DNA of 64,000 bases from Rhexocercosporidium sp. MPI-PUGE-AT-0058. Lineage: Eukaryota > Ascomycota > Leotiomycetes > Helotiales. Shown here piece by piece: positions 46,586-57,715 of this stretch (positions within the stretch are counted from its first letter, which is position 1; each line of letters begins with the position of its first letter). Made by a program: the position numbers and the translations under genes. The DNA lies in assembly GCA_020746875.1 (NCBI GenBank), contig JAGTJL010000013.1, positions 1,116,001 to 1,180,000 of the forward strand, written 5' to 3'. The notes beneath the pieces were generated by a model. It was not told where the DNA came from. It saw only the letters and a program-made list of their open reading frames with translations, and did no database searches.

Positions 46586-47854
46586 GCTTCGTCGCTTTCA
46601 GATCCGAGTCGAGACACAACTTGGTGCATAGTTCCCAAAGAATATTTATTGTAGACAGCAGTGTGGTTCCCTATATCTATGCAATACCCCCCAAGCGGTC
46701 AGCCTCAAGCACATTTTGTGCACAGTGACCAGGTACCATCTTGGCAACATACGTCTCACCGACCAACGGGGCGCGCAACAGTCCTTCCCGTCTCTTCTCT
46801 GTGCAAAGGAAGTCTGCCTTTTGTAAAATCTATATTCTCGGGGGAGCGGAAGGCTACTCCACTGTCACTGGCTGAGGAGTGATACCGGGTTAAGGGAATG
46901 TATTAAGCGAGGCGGCATGCGGCGCGCGATGTCAGATTGGAACCGGGAAGGATGCATCGCTGTACATAGGGGAATTGAGTGGCCGATTTTGGCGAGTTGT
47001 CGGAGTTCGAAGTTGTCGCGTTTTTACTCACAACCGTCTAATCAATTCTTATAGAAAAAAGGCCAAAAAAAACTTAAGTTTTATTTTTGGAGTATCGACA
47101 GAGACTGATTAGATATGATTCATTTTGTGTTGTGAAAATTCGTGGTTAGTACTTTGCTTCTGATGTTCCGCACGTGCCTCAATCGGCCACTTAATTCCCC
47201 AACGTACAGGCATCGTCGTCGTCCAATTGTTTGAAGCGTCATTTGTCCGCATGGAATCGAAACCGAAAAGGCACTGACGCAGAATTTGTCGACTTGGATG
47301 CGGTATTTGGTTTTTGCTTGGGTTATTTATTACCCTTTTTACCCAAGTGTATACATCTATCAACATCCGGTAGCATTTCCCTGGAGTCATCAATAATGGG
47401 CTATGTTCGACATCCCGCTTGATGTTCGTGATGATGTCTTCTAACATGATAAACTCCCAGTTCAAATAGTTTCTATGCAGCATAAATGAATGAATTGATA
47501 AATATCAATACGAAGAAATGTATTTTCTGGCAACTTGTTGACAATCTCGCTTGAGCTTCCGTGTTCCCAGAATGGATAATCGGCACCCCGCCGCTGTCTC
47601 TCTGTTTAACTAGAGAGATCAAGTTAACAGCTATGCGAATTCTAAATTATTGTAATATTGAGAATACTGTACGAAAAAAAAAAAATTTACCAATCGGAAA
47701 CAGTCCGCATCAGCCATATAAGTCAAAGCGAAAGCTTGCGGTAGAAGTAAACAACACAATGATTGAGTCGATAAGAAATAGTGAATTAGAAATGGCTAAT
47801 TAGATGAAGTGATAACAATGAGTTCATAGCTATTTTAGTATCGTAACAAAGAAT

Positions 47855-47875
47855 GTAAGTAAGTAAGTAAGTAAG
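47855..47875. repeat. (GTAA)n microsatellite
   Basis: Five tandem GTAA units in an AT-rich stretch, followed by a purine-rich segment (GAGAAAGAGAGAG). Confidence 0.9.
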
Positions 47876-47942
47876 AATGAGAGTTAAGAAGAGAAAGAGA
47901 GAGAAAACAAATGCAGACAGGAGACACATGCACCCTACCACG

Positions 47943-47993
47943 CCCCAAATCCAAATCCAAATCCAAGTCCAAGTCCAAGCCCAAGCCCAAGTC
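47943..47993. repeat. Hexamer repeat CCAAAT/CCAAGT/CCAAGC
   Basis: About eight imperfect hexamers graded CCAAAT, then CCAAGT, then CCAAGC, just downstream of the stop of the cysteine-repeat gene. Confidence 0.85.
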
Positions 47994-48110
47994 CCAATGC
48001 CATCCCATAAATCATAAAGTCATTCCCACCCGCTCCTATCCATGCTCACAAGAAAATCAAACTAAAACACCCCACAGCTCAACTCCAGAAGCATTCAAAT
48101 TGCACGCTAC

Positions 48111-50209
48111 TTAACAAGTAACCTGCACGGGGACTTCCTTACAAGAATCCGGACCAGGGAACGGCGTCGTGCAAAGCGTATTACACTCCACACCCGGCGC
48201 AACAAAAACCCTATACTCCTGCCCAGGGAACGCGAGTCTAAACTGTCTCGCATCCGTAGCATCGAGTCCATCTGCTCTATATCCAGCTCGACAAGCGCAG
48301 TAGTCGTTGCCGGTTGGGGTGTCGATGCAAGATGTCGTGATGGTGCACTTGTTCAGGAATGGGTTAGGGTTGCATGTTGCGCAGGCGGTAGGTGGTTTGG
48401 GACCGGTTCCGCAAGGTTGGCAGGTAGATGTGCAGGATGATTGGGGTGTGCCTGGTGGAGGAGTTAGAATACTTGAAGTAGGGAGGGAGTAGGGGAGAGT
48501 GAGGGAGCTTACCATTGTCGAGTCCATCGTCGCAAGTCTCCCCAAGCTCGTAGTCGATGTGTCCATCTCCACAACGAGCTGGCTCCTTGTTGCACCATTG
48601 GCAGTCGGTGGTGCAGTTAGAGTATTCGCCGCCGTTGAGATATCCGTCATCGCAGACCTCAGGGCTGGTATATATTAGTTATTGAAAGGGTTCCAGAGGG
48701 AAGGGAGGTGACTCACAATTCAACAACACCGTTTCCACATCTAGGAGGGTTTGGATTTCCACAAGGTTCCTTCAAAGTACAGTTCGTGTTGCAATGAGAG
48801 CCCCAGGTTCCATTCAGCTCACCATCATCGCATTCCTCAGGACTAGCCATAAATCAGTCTCATCTCCCAAAAAATAATATGAATAAGCAGGACAAGAACT
48901 TACTATTCAGTAATTCCGTTCCCGCAGGAGCATTTATTCCAGGTGCAATTATAACTGCATCTTCCAGTTGGTCCGTTGTTGACTCCATCATCGCCTAGTT
49001 TCCAAGTCAGTATGAAGGGATCAGAGGTGCGAATGAGGGAGTGGACTTACATTCCTCTCCAGGTTCGACTATGCCATTTGAACATTCGTATTTGCATAGT
49101 TCGGCTGTGCAGGTTGCTGAGCAGTTTGCACCGGGAGTTCCGTTGACGAGACTAGCATATATTAGCGCTGCATATCAACATGGAGAAATGGTGTTGAAGT
49201 TTGATGGGGTCATGTGATGTCCATTTACTCTTGGGTGAAGTTGGGCGCCACAAAGACAAACTGGGTCCAGTAGCACGAAAAGAGAGTAACTTACTATCCA
49301 AGGTCACAGGTCTCTCCAGCTTCTTCATCAACGATTCCGTCACCGCAATAGCCACACACATTACACTCAGTCGAACAACCACTGTTATACGCGCCATTCT
49401 TGTTGCCAGCGTCGCATTCCTCTCCGTGCCTATTCACAGTCAGTCCTCAAAGCTCCCAGATCCAAAAAGAATATCTCCACTCACTCTTTGATGCCGTTTC
49501 CACAGATAGGCGTAATCTCGCAAGTAGCTGAGCAGCCGGAGTTATATTTCCCATTGTCAGCTCCCAAATCGCAAGCTTCGTCGCCTTCTTTGATGCCATT
49601 GCCGCACTAAGAACAGTAGAGTCAGTCAAGCCCAGACAGAGTTGGATTTTTATGAGGTGTTACGTACGACTGGAGTGCAGGTACAGGTGCTCGAACAGCC
49701 AGAATTCCATTTTCCGTTCTCAGATCCGAGGTCGCAAGACTCTGTGCCTTCTACTTTACCATCACCACCTGATATGGGTCAGTAGTTGTCTCTGTAGATA
49801 CAGTCGTAATGTACTTACAAACAGGGACGCATGTGCAGTTAGCTGAGCAGCCTGAGTTCCAAGCTCCCTACGAGAAAAGTTAGTAACCGATCGTAGAGAC
49901 TTAAACATAGACAGCTCGCCTAAATGAAACGCTGCTTTAAAAGGGAAGACTTGCATTAAGCTTAGGGCCCAGATCACACTCCTCGTAAGGTGACTGAACA
50001 ACACCATCCCCGCAGGTTCCACCGCAATGCTCACCACAATCGGTATGGTAGGTTGGTGGCAGAGATGTGGAGTGTGCGGGCGGTCCAGTGTATTTGATAG
50101 TCACTGTGGAAGAGTCGGATGGGACAGTGTAGGAGGCAGTCACCGTAGGTTGATCGGCAAGTATACCAACTGTCCCAAGGACAAGTGCTATGAGGATTGA
50201 GTACCTCAT
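48111..50209 (-). CDS. Secreted cysteine-rich repeat protein (DUF4215-like modules), ten exons
   Basis: Exons 50209-49955, 49867-49819, 49768-49668, 49606-49485, 49429-49295, 49151-49051, 48994-48904, 48842-48717, 48664-48513 and 48451-48111 give 490 aa with consistent phases. A signal peptide (MRYSILIALVLGTVGILA) and a Thr/Ser-rich stretch precede about eight modules of the form CG(D/N)G..E.CD.G..NG...C...C, e.g. CGDGVVQSPYEECDLG and CGNGIKEGDEACDLG. The end is an EGF-like Cys-rich segment. DUF4215-type repeats occur in extracellular proteins, so the product is probably secreted and disulphide-rich; its role is unknown. Intron 1 (49868-49954) has a GC donor (GCAAGT), a perfect TACTAAC branch site and an AG end. 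Introns fall at nearly the same place in most modules, pointing to growth by exon duplication. Confidence 0.88.
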
Positions 50210-52410
50210 ATTTATGAGACGATGTTTGAAATGGTTGAAGAGTATGATCTTAAGATCTAGAAGAGGAATGTATGAAGAAGTGGTAGAGTGAAGAGAGAAC
50301 TTGCAGGTTGGATATCAAAAGAAGAGGCAGGACCAGCTCTGATATACTACTACCTATACATCACATACTCCAAAGCCATCATCAGCTCAAGGCAGTCAGA
50401 ACGCCGTCAGGATTATGCTCATCCTCAGCATGTCTGCTGTCACGGCTTTCTCCCAAGCAGGCTGCATAATCAGGACCATCTCATTGATTCATTAGTCCGA
50501 TACGGCTGTGAAGGATTTGAGCTTGAGCATTGCCTCTCTGCTGAGCCATCACCATTTCCTCAAACACCACTCAGAAAATTGAGGGTGTCTTCACAAGGCT
50601 GAGATAAACTTTCGTATGACACATCTCCACACATGATTTCCTCTCTATCAACATCGGATGTCTTTGGACAGCCCCCAGACCAGCGCAGATAGGAATGAGT
50701 GTGGTATGTCTACTGAAAACAAAATCTGCATCATGAGGACGAAAACACGAAGAACAACAGATCCCATAGCCATGGGATTGAAAAATGAGCTCGAAGTGGT
50801 CCAATGGTAGTTCCATCTCCAAGTGATTCTATATCGGGAGCAGCCACGAGTCTGCGCCCCACACTTGGGAAGAGGCAACGAACTCTGGAGTCTTGAAGAC
50901 TGGATGCAAGGGAGCTTGAATGGACTGGCAGGTGCCGGCCAACAAGCCCATCGCATCCTCGATCCTTTCAGCCTCGCAGCCTTCCAAAGTCGACCACCTC
51001 ACCTCCCTCGGTGATGGAAGACTTCCCATCGGCTCGAATACAGTCCCTTCGGACATGTGAACCGAAAATGATAGCCCATGATCGATTGGCTTTACCATAT
51101 CCGATGCTCTGCATTTTCGTGCAACCACACTTTCGCGAGTCAGCCACGCTATATGTTCGTTAAGCATAATCTGATTGATGGAACAGCTTTCAGCTCCCTT
51201 TGAGACATGAATTGGCGGTGGAGGGATGGAGAGGCTGAAGATCGGATCAGAAGATGATAGGGTGGTGGTGAGACTGCGCCACGCTACTTCTCGCTGATGG
51301 TGATGACCCCGCCATGGGGCGCATGGGTGTGCTAAGCTTTGCCCGTGCAGGTGGTCTGCCCTGCCCTCTCTGCAATTGTCTAAGGTTATACTGTGGGTAT
51401 TTTTAACCCAAAGGGAGAGTTGGGAAGACACTTGTCTTGTGATTTGCCTTGTCTCGTCTTTGAGACTTTTCCGAACAAGATGAAAAGGAGGGGAGGGGAG
51501 GAAGAAAGGAAGTTGTAGCGAGAAGAAAAGTCGTATGACAGACAGCACAGTACCGTACTGTATGTATGTAGCCTTTCCCTGTCAGAAAGTAACCTTGTAC
51601 TGTCAGTGAATTCCCAACCCCGCTCTTACTGTAGCGCACTGTCATGAAACTTTCGCCTGCGAAAATCCATCCTCTTCACTCTTCTAGCGCATAGCATGGC
51701 ATGGCATGGCATTGCACATGCAATGCGAGAATCGGCGAGGACGACAGTAATAAAGGAGGTAGCGACATGCTTATACATACACTTATACTTTCTTTGTACA
51801 CCAAACTCATCGGAATCATGAGATGGAGCTTCGTCGGACTGCCCCAGGCATGCCCGACACGGTGATATGGGACTGAATATCGATGGCAAGGATCAACATC
51901 TCATCTCAGTCAGCAGGTTCAGCCCGCTCGTTGGCTCAGCTCTGACAAGAGTTTGGAGAGCGTTTGGTGTGTGTATCGTGATAACTTCAACACACCCACC
52001 CCAAAGGAAAACGCTTGACATACATTAATGTGATGTGGCTGCAACTGCAACTGCAAGGCATCCACTTCGTACAATCTGATGCAGGTCATTCAGTGAGAAT
52101 CTAGATGAACAAGGAGGGGGTAAAACGGCATCAGCAGACAATTGAGATTCAAATATGAATCAGCCAGCCAGCTGTTGGATGGAACCTTCTGAGCACCTTC
52201 TGAGACTGGTGCCAAACTCTCGCGACTCTGACAACAAAGCCCATTCATTGCGCAAAGAGCTTGAGCCTACGTTTTGCTTGTCGACCATTGAATAACAAGC
52301 CCCAGACAGAGAGCTCAATAGATCAGAGCACCATCGTCGTTACTCGCAATACAGCAACGACGGGACACTCTCGTACTTACTTGTCCACTTATTCATCAAC
52401 CCGCTTAATC
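50210..52410. other. Long intergenic region between divergent genes
   Basis: Upstream of both the cysteine-repeat gene (minus) and the 470-aa conserved gene (plus). Open frames up to 239 codons (50829-51548, minus) lack domain features and I treat them as chance. About 2.2 kb is long for this gene density, so regulatory content or an untranslated RNA is possible but nothing specific is visible. Confidence 0.45.
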
Positions 52411-53823
52411 ATGGCGCTCGTGCAATTCGCAGCGACAAGAGTAGCGAAAATAACGAAGGTTACGAAAGGAAGAACATCAGGCCATCAACAAGAACAACAT
52501 AAGAGAAGAAGACTCCAGAAGGCGACACCCGGATGCTACTTCGACACCAGATTTCCTTCTCCTGGTAAGGTAATTGGGGATGATAGTACTGGCATCGTGG
52601 GTGTGGAATCCTGCTTGGAGCGCAGAGGTGGACGCAGGCGAGCCGATGACGATGTATTGACAGGGGGCAGCAACCACAAGCAGGACTGCGGCCAAGATCA
52701 GGAGAGCTCTTCCCAACCTCGTATTGGAGCTCACCCTGACCCTTACCCTCACCCAGATTCTCATCCCGATTGCAAAACTCAGGAAAAACTCCAACCTCCA
52801 TCAAATTGGAATATCTCGGACGATTCAATCAGCCTCTACTCTACCCACAGCTCCTCCACTAGTTCCAAGAACAACAGAAACATGGAGTCGGAGATCCAAT
52901 TGCGCAGGCGTTCCTGCAAGACGCCCGTCTTCTTCGTTGGCCAATTGGAGCGGAAGTCCGTGATATGCGACGCACCACTACGAGTCCTAGAGCTGGACAA
53001 GGCGCAATCACTTGCAGACGAGTACCAAGCAGTACTTCCTCTCCGTCTGAAAACTTCATTCGTCAATTACGACTGCCTACTTGAAAAAGAAGAGGAACAT
53101 GACCATTCCCCATCGTCGCTGTCGTTATCGTACCTCCCGAAAACTCCAAAGCGACTCCGCAAGATCAAATGTCAACTCAGTCTCCGGGATGTGGTGAGGC
53201 AGCACGAGCGATGCGCGCCTTCACTTTCGTCTTCGCCTTCGACGCCGGGTTCTGGTTCGGATGCAGAGACGTTAGTTGGATCGCCGCCGTGCTCGCCGCT
53301 TGATGGGGATTTTGAGAAAGTACCTGCATCGGATCACACTCGTCAAGAGAGTCATAGTCAAAGTCAAAGTCATAACCAAGACAGCGACAGCGACAGCGAC
53401 TCTGAACACTCCCTCTCAACACCCAACCTCGATCCAGAAACAGACATCGGTCTCAAAATCTGCACCGAACTGCTCACCCACGAGCTCGCTACTGCACTCC
53501 TCCGACATCACCCAGCGACAACGTCGATATCGACATCGACGACAGAAACCAAGGATCGAGCGTCTGGTCTACAGATACTCCTCATGATCGAGGCTTACGA
53601 GACTGTGCAGAGCCAGGTCCGTAGGATGTTGTATGATGCCCATGTTACTGGAAAGCAGTTCAGTCACGTGCGTGACGCCGAGCGGATCTTGGAGCATTGG
53701 TTACAGGCGTTATATGCTGTGTATGATCGTGAGCAGGAGGAGGAGGCGAAGAGGGAGAGGGGCAAGGTGGAGTATGAATGGCCGATGAGGAATGAGGTGG
53801 TGGAGGCGAGGGTGGTGACATGA
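52411..53823 (+). CDS. Conserved fungal protein of unknown function, 470 aa
   Basis: A single exon. The frame is open from 52261, but the first ATG is 52411 (MALVQFAATRVAKI). The N-terminal third is basic, then low-complexity His/Pro/Asp (PDPYPHPDSHPD) and Ser-rich. The centre has a short conserved-looking block (TPVFFVGQLERKSVICDAPL). An (SD)n stretch (DSDSDSDSE, encoded by GACAGC repeats near 53382-53402) precedes an alpha-helical C-terminus (GLKICTELLTHELATALLRH, then LQILLMIEAYETVQSQVRRM). No signal peptide, membrane segment or catalytic motif. A scaffold or regulatory protein is possible, but nothing in the sequence fixes it. Confidence 0.75.
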   Translation: MALVQFAATRVAKITKVTKGRTSGHQQEQHKRRRLQKATPGCYFDTRFPSPGKVIGDDSTGIVGVESCLERRGGRRRADDDVLTGGSNHKQDCGQDQESSSQPRIGAHPDPYPHPDSHPDCKTQEKLQPPSNWNISDDSISLYSTHSSSTSSKNNRNMESEIQLRRRSCKTPVFFVGQLERKSVICDAPLRVLELDKAQSLADEYQAVLPLRLKTSFVNYDCLLEKEEEHDHSPSSLSLSYLPKTPKRLRKIKCQLSLRDVVRQHERCAPSLSSSPSTPGSGSDAETLVGSPPCSPLDGDFEKVPASDHTRQESHSQSQSHNQDSDSDSDSEHSLSTPNLDPETDIGLKICTELLTHELATALLRHHPATTSISTSTTETKDRASGLQILLMIEAYETVQSQVRRMLYDAHVTGKQFSHVRDAERILEHWLQALYAVYDREQEEEAKRERGKVEYEWPMRNEVVEARVVT

Positions 53824-54882
53824 TAGGCACCTGAGTGTTCTTCGGAGTATAGTTGTCTCTTATCTTCTTGGATGTCGTTATTTGTGGGATTTGGCGTTTC
53901 AATGGTTTATCTGGGAGGAAATTCCAGGATTCATAATGGTCATCATGAACAATGACATGGAGGTCTGATGGGTGCTGCGGCGGCAAACAGCACGAAAAGG
54001 GGGTTGGGCTCGGTTGGGATACTGTAATGTATATTATATGACGTATTGAGGACTACTAATGAGCATGCATAAATGTAATTTAATACTTTTAAACATTGAG
54101 TGTTCTGCTGAATCCGTGGATTACAACACCCGAAAAGTGTAGGTATCTTCATTCAACAATCGAAAATGACCCCCTCAACACTGTCCAGAATCGGATCTGG
54201 CCTTCCCAATGTCAGCTCAATCCCATCACTTGTTCTCAGCCTCGGCCAACACACTTCGTCCGATTTGAAATAAAGTGCGGTCGGTGCTAGGCTGATATGC
54301 CGGCAGTAGTTGAACTTTCCGAGACACTAGGTCAAGCTAGAGAGGGGAGAGGTATTGAATGTTCCGAGGTGCTGGTTTCCTGAGTTATTTTGTGCGTTGA
54401 AGGAGGTAGAGGTAGGCATATGCTCGCTCCGAGTATATTGAGAACTATTGGAACATGTTGTGTGGACGCGAACGATTGTCTACATGGCTAATGCTCCAAC
54501 AGTTGAATGCGGAACATGCTCGGTGACGTGCACGATTGGAATAAGGTTAAAGATTACCCCGGCAGCCATTTTGGGGTGCCTTAGTCAATTGCTAGTTTGT
54601 TAGCTTGGGGCATCATCAACATAGTCAATCTTTCTGTTGGTGCAGCTATGGGTAGCGGGGGTGGCTTACCAGACATAGCATTGAGATCTCTCGGATCAAA
54701 ACCGATCTAGAAAAGGAGGCCTTGGGGTGAGGTGGGGTCAATACTACTGCGGCATAAGGATATGGATGTCTGCAAGTTTGAAGATGCTGAAGGTATCAAG
54801 GCTGTGACAACTTGGCCCAGCTTTGCGCATTCCTGAAATTAACACATAGCGGACTTTTGGTCCAGGAAACACGCATAACATA
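53824..54882. other. Intergenic, no supported gene
   Basis: Contains the 3' flank of the 470-aa gene and the upstream region of the transporter pseudogene. Only short, featureless open frames. Confidence 0.45.
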
Positions 54883-56559
54883 ATGGAGTCTCCAGACAAT
54901 CAAAGCATACTCGACAGTCAAAGTACACATCATGAGAACAGCGAAAGGGCTCGCCAACATTCCGAGTCATCTCCAACGATGGAGAAATATGAAGAAAAAA
55001 AGGCGAATGTCAGTCTTGCACGAAGGCGCCATCATTGTAACCATCTGCATGGCGCAGATATTGGCCTTGTCAGTACTTGGACAGGGACTTGGTAAGTCCT
55101 CCTGTTGCAGCAGATAGTTTCAACTAATGTAAAGCCAGCGCCCTTGCACATATTCGGAGGCAATTTCGGTATAACGAACGAGGGACAGATAAGTTGGTAT
55201 CTAGCTGCGTTCAGTCTGACAGTCGGGACGTTCATCCTTCCTGCTGGTATGTTCAATTCCTTGGGTATCTGGACCAATTCTCATACATGGAAATAGGGCG
55301 TTTGGGTGATAACTTATGTATGGAAATAAGAAGGTCTTCCTCGTTGGAACAGTTTGGTATGGTGTCTGGTCTTTGATCGCAGGCTTTTCAGTATACTCGA
55401 CCTCGATCCTTTTCTCCGTCTGTCGAAGCTTCCAGGGAATTGGCCCAGCTTTGATCGTTCCGAACGCACTTGCAATTGCAGGTTGCAGCTTTCAGGGGAA
55501 GAAGAAGAACTATGTCTTTGCATGTTTTGGAGCCTCTGCACCGGGCAGGTTTTCCTATGCCAATGAAGATCCAAGCTGACCAAATACAGCTGGAGCCGTA
55601 TTGGGTGGTGTTTTTGCTGCAATATTCTCCCAACTCATCTGGTGGCCGTGGACTTACTGGGTTATGGGAATTGTGCTGTTTACATACACTGCCACAAGTT
55701 GCCTAATCCTCCCTCCAGACGAACAAGATGTCAGGTCCGCAGTCTCGAAACCGACATTCGATTTCGCAGGTACCATAACAGGAGTGACGGGTCTGGTTAT
55801 ATCCAACTTTGCCTGGAATCAGGCCGCAGTTGTTGAATGGTCTGTACCGTACACATACATCCTCCTGATTTTCGGGATGCTTTTCTTCGGGATTTTCATC
55901 TATGTCGAGACTCACGTAGCCCGGTATCCTCTCGTGCCTATCAAATCTCCCTCCAAAGAAGCTCTGTATGCCCTCTCGATCATCGCCTGTGGCTGGGCGT
56001 GCTTCGGGATATGTGTATTCTACCTCTGGCAATTGATTGAGAACCTTCGACACCACTCTGTTCTATCCGCAGCCGCCCAACAATGCCCTGTTGGCATGAG
56101 CGGGCTCCTTGCTTCCCTAGCCGTAGGATATCTGTTCTCCAAATTCCACGTCGCATATATCATGGTCGGAGCCATGGCTTGTTTCATCACCGGGCAAGTT
56201 CTCCTTGCCACCGTCCCAGTATCGCAGACGTATTGGGCACAGACATTCGTAGCGCTCATCGTTATGCCGTGGGGTATGGATATGAGTTTCCCAGCTGGAA
56301 CAATCATCTTGAGCAATGGGATGCCGCGTGAGCACCAGGGGATTGCAGCCTCTTTGATCAATACGTCGTAAATTATTCCATCTCCCTCAGGTTGAGCATT
56401 GCTGGCACAACTATTTGGCAGACGGACACAAGGGATGACAATACTCTGGGGAGCTATCGGAATGCATGGTCTTTCACCATTGGGCTCGATGGACTTGGGG
56501 TGGTCGTCGCGTTGTATTTCTTGTGGATATCTGCTGGCAGAAGCAAGGCTCGCTGTTAG
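54883..56559 (+). pseudogene. MFS drug/ammonium-type transporter pseudogene with three length frameshifts
   Basis: Encodes a DHA2-like major facilitator (relatives of yeast ATR1 and YOR378W). Conserved blocks in order: IIVTICMAQILALSVLGQGL, ISWYLAAFSLTVGTFILPAG, RLGD, KKVFLVGTVWYGVWSLIAG, FQGIGPALIVPNALAIAG, FSQLIWWPWTYWVMGI, WGMDMSFPAGTIILSNGM and QGIAASLINT. Introns at 55092-55138 and 55247-55296 are standard; 55545-55589 would need a GC donor. The frame fails at a 7-A run (54995-55001, one base too many if ATG 54883 is the start), at AACTT (55311-55315, five extra bases between RLGD and MYGNKK), and near 56365 (one base missing after LINT, before VVNYSISL). Starting at 54932 would avoid only the first. 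I infer a recently broken efflux transporter next to a GMC oxidoreductase. Confidence 0.75.
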
Positions 56560-57715
56560 CGTATATGGCTAGAATAATTAGCAATCTGCCGGAATAGTAG
56601 ATGACGGTATAACAAGTCTACTTTTCTCCCATGGCGGACTACTACTCGTCCTGTAGTGTTGCTTGGCAGTGAGTGTTGTTGAAGGAGAGTCGATCTTGAT
56701 CTGGGGATAGTTCGAGCTTTGAATTACTTGGCTTTGCCGAGATCCGAATCTCTCTCTCCACCTCCCGTGCCCCCCTCCTCTGCTTTCATCACTAATACAA
56801 CACAAATCTCCATCATCCTTGAAACATCTGTACTCCATGACAAACATCCACGCCATAGTCGTCCTTGTACTACCGCATCATCTCGCTCAATTATACGCAA
56901 CATTACTGCATGCTACAAGCATAGATATGAGCCTGGAATACATTACTGCCATCCAACCATCGATTGCTCCGAAAGTTCGCCCGCCTATTCTCATCCTAGA
57001 ATAAATGACACGCCTCAAGGTAGTCAGTAGTTCAGACCTCGCTACAATCGCAATGAAGTCAGGTCTTCCAATTATTCCATGTTTCTCGCAGCCGAGGCTC
57101 CAAATGCGTACTTCGTATCTTTCGTCCTATCATTCTCAGGCTTGCATATCTTGCGCTGAAGGAAGCCATGCCATAGTACCATGGTAATGAAGAGCTTCCC
57201 CTGCTAGTGGCATGCATATATTCCATTTTGGGTTTCGGTGGCGGTTGGCCAGTCCAACTAACTGCTCGTCCACGCCGAACTTGAAATTTGCCAGACTGAT
57301 ATGATAGATGAATGTCATTTTGTTTTTAACACCACTATCTTCTGGTAGTTCTGCCTTCATTCGACAGCCACATTCGAAGCTCCTTCTTCTCCTTCATCCC
57401 CTGCGGATTAGAGATGTCGCAGCAACGTATGCCGGGAACGGGCCGCCCCTGGATATTCTCGATGCGCGGGGTACGAGAGAAGCAGGCACACAATAGGCTG
57501 GCCCTCCCCAGACCAGGAACAAACAGCTCGCTCTCGCATTCTACTCTGAGCCTGGGGAGTATAGGCCGGCATATCGATCGCACAGGACGTTCAAGCGATG
57601 CGCCCTTATAGAATAGTGCTGACCGTAGGTTATATCCGACAAGTGGCTATAAGGTCAACAGGAAATTTCCGGTTCCTTTCCGCCTTTTTTCTTCTTGTTT
57701 CACTAAACGTTCACG
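56560..57715. other. Intergenic, no supported gene
   Basis: Between the transporter pseudogene and the GMC gene. Short overlapping open frames only; the last 200 bases form the promoter region of the GMC gene. Confidence 0.45.

Larger units (their letters stand above)
46586..48110. other. Intergenic with microsatellites
   Basis: Upstream region of the C2H2 gene and 3' flank of the cysteine-repeat gene. A 124-codon minus-strand open frame (47109-47483) has no recognisable domain. Two simple repeats are listed separately. Confidence 0.45.
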
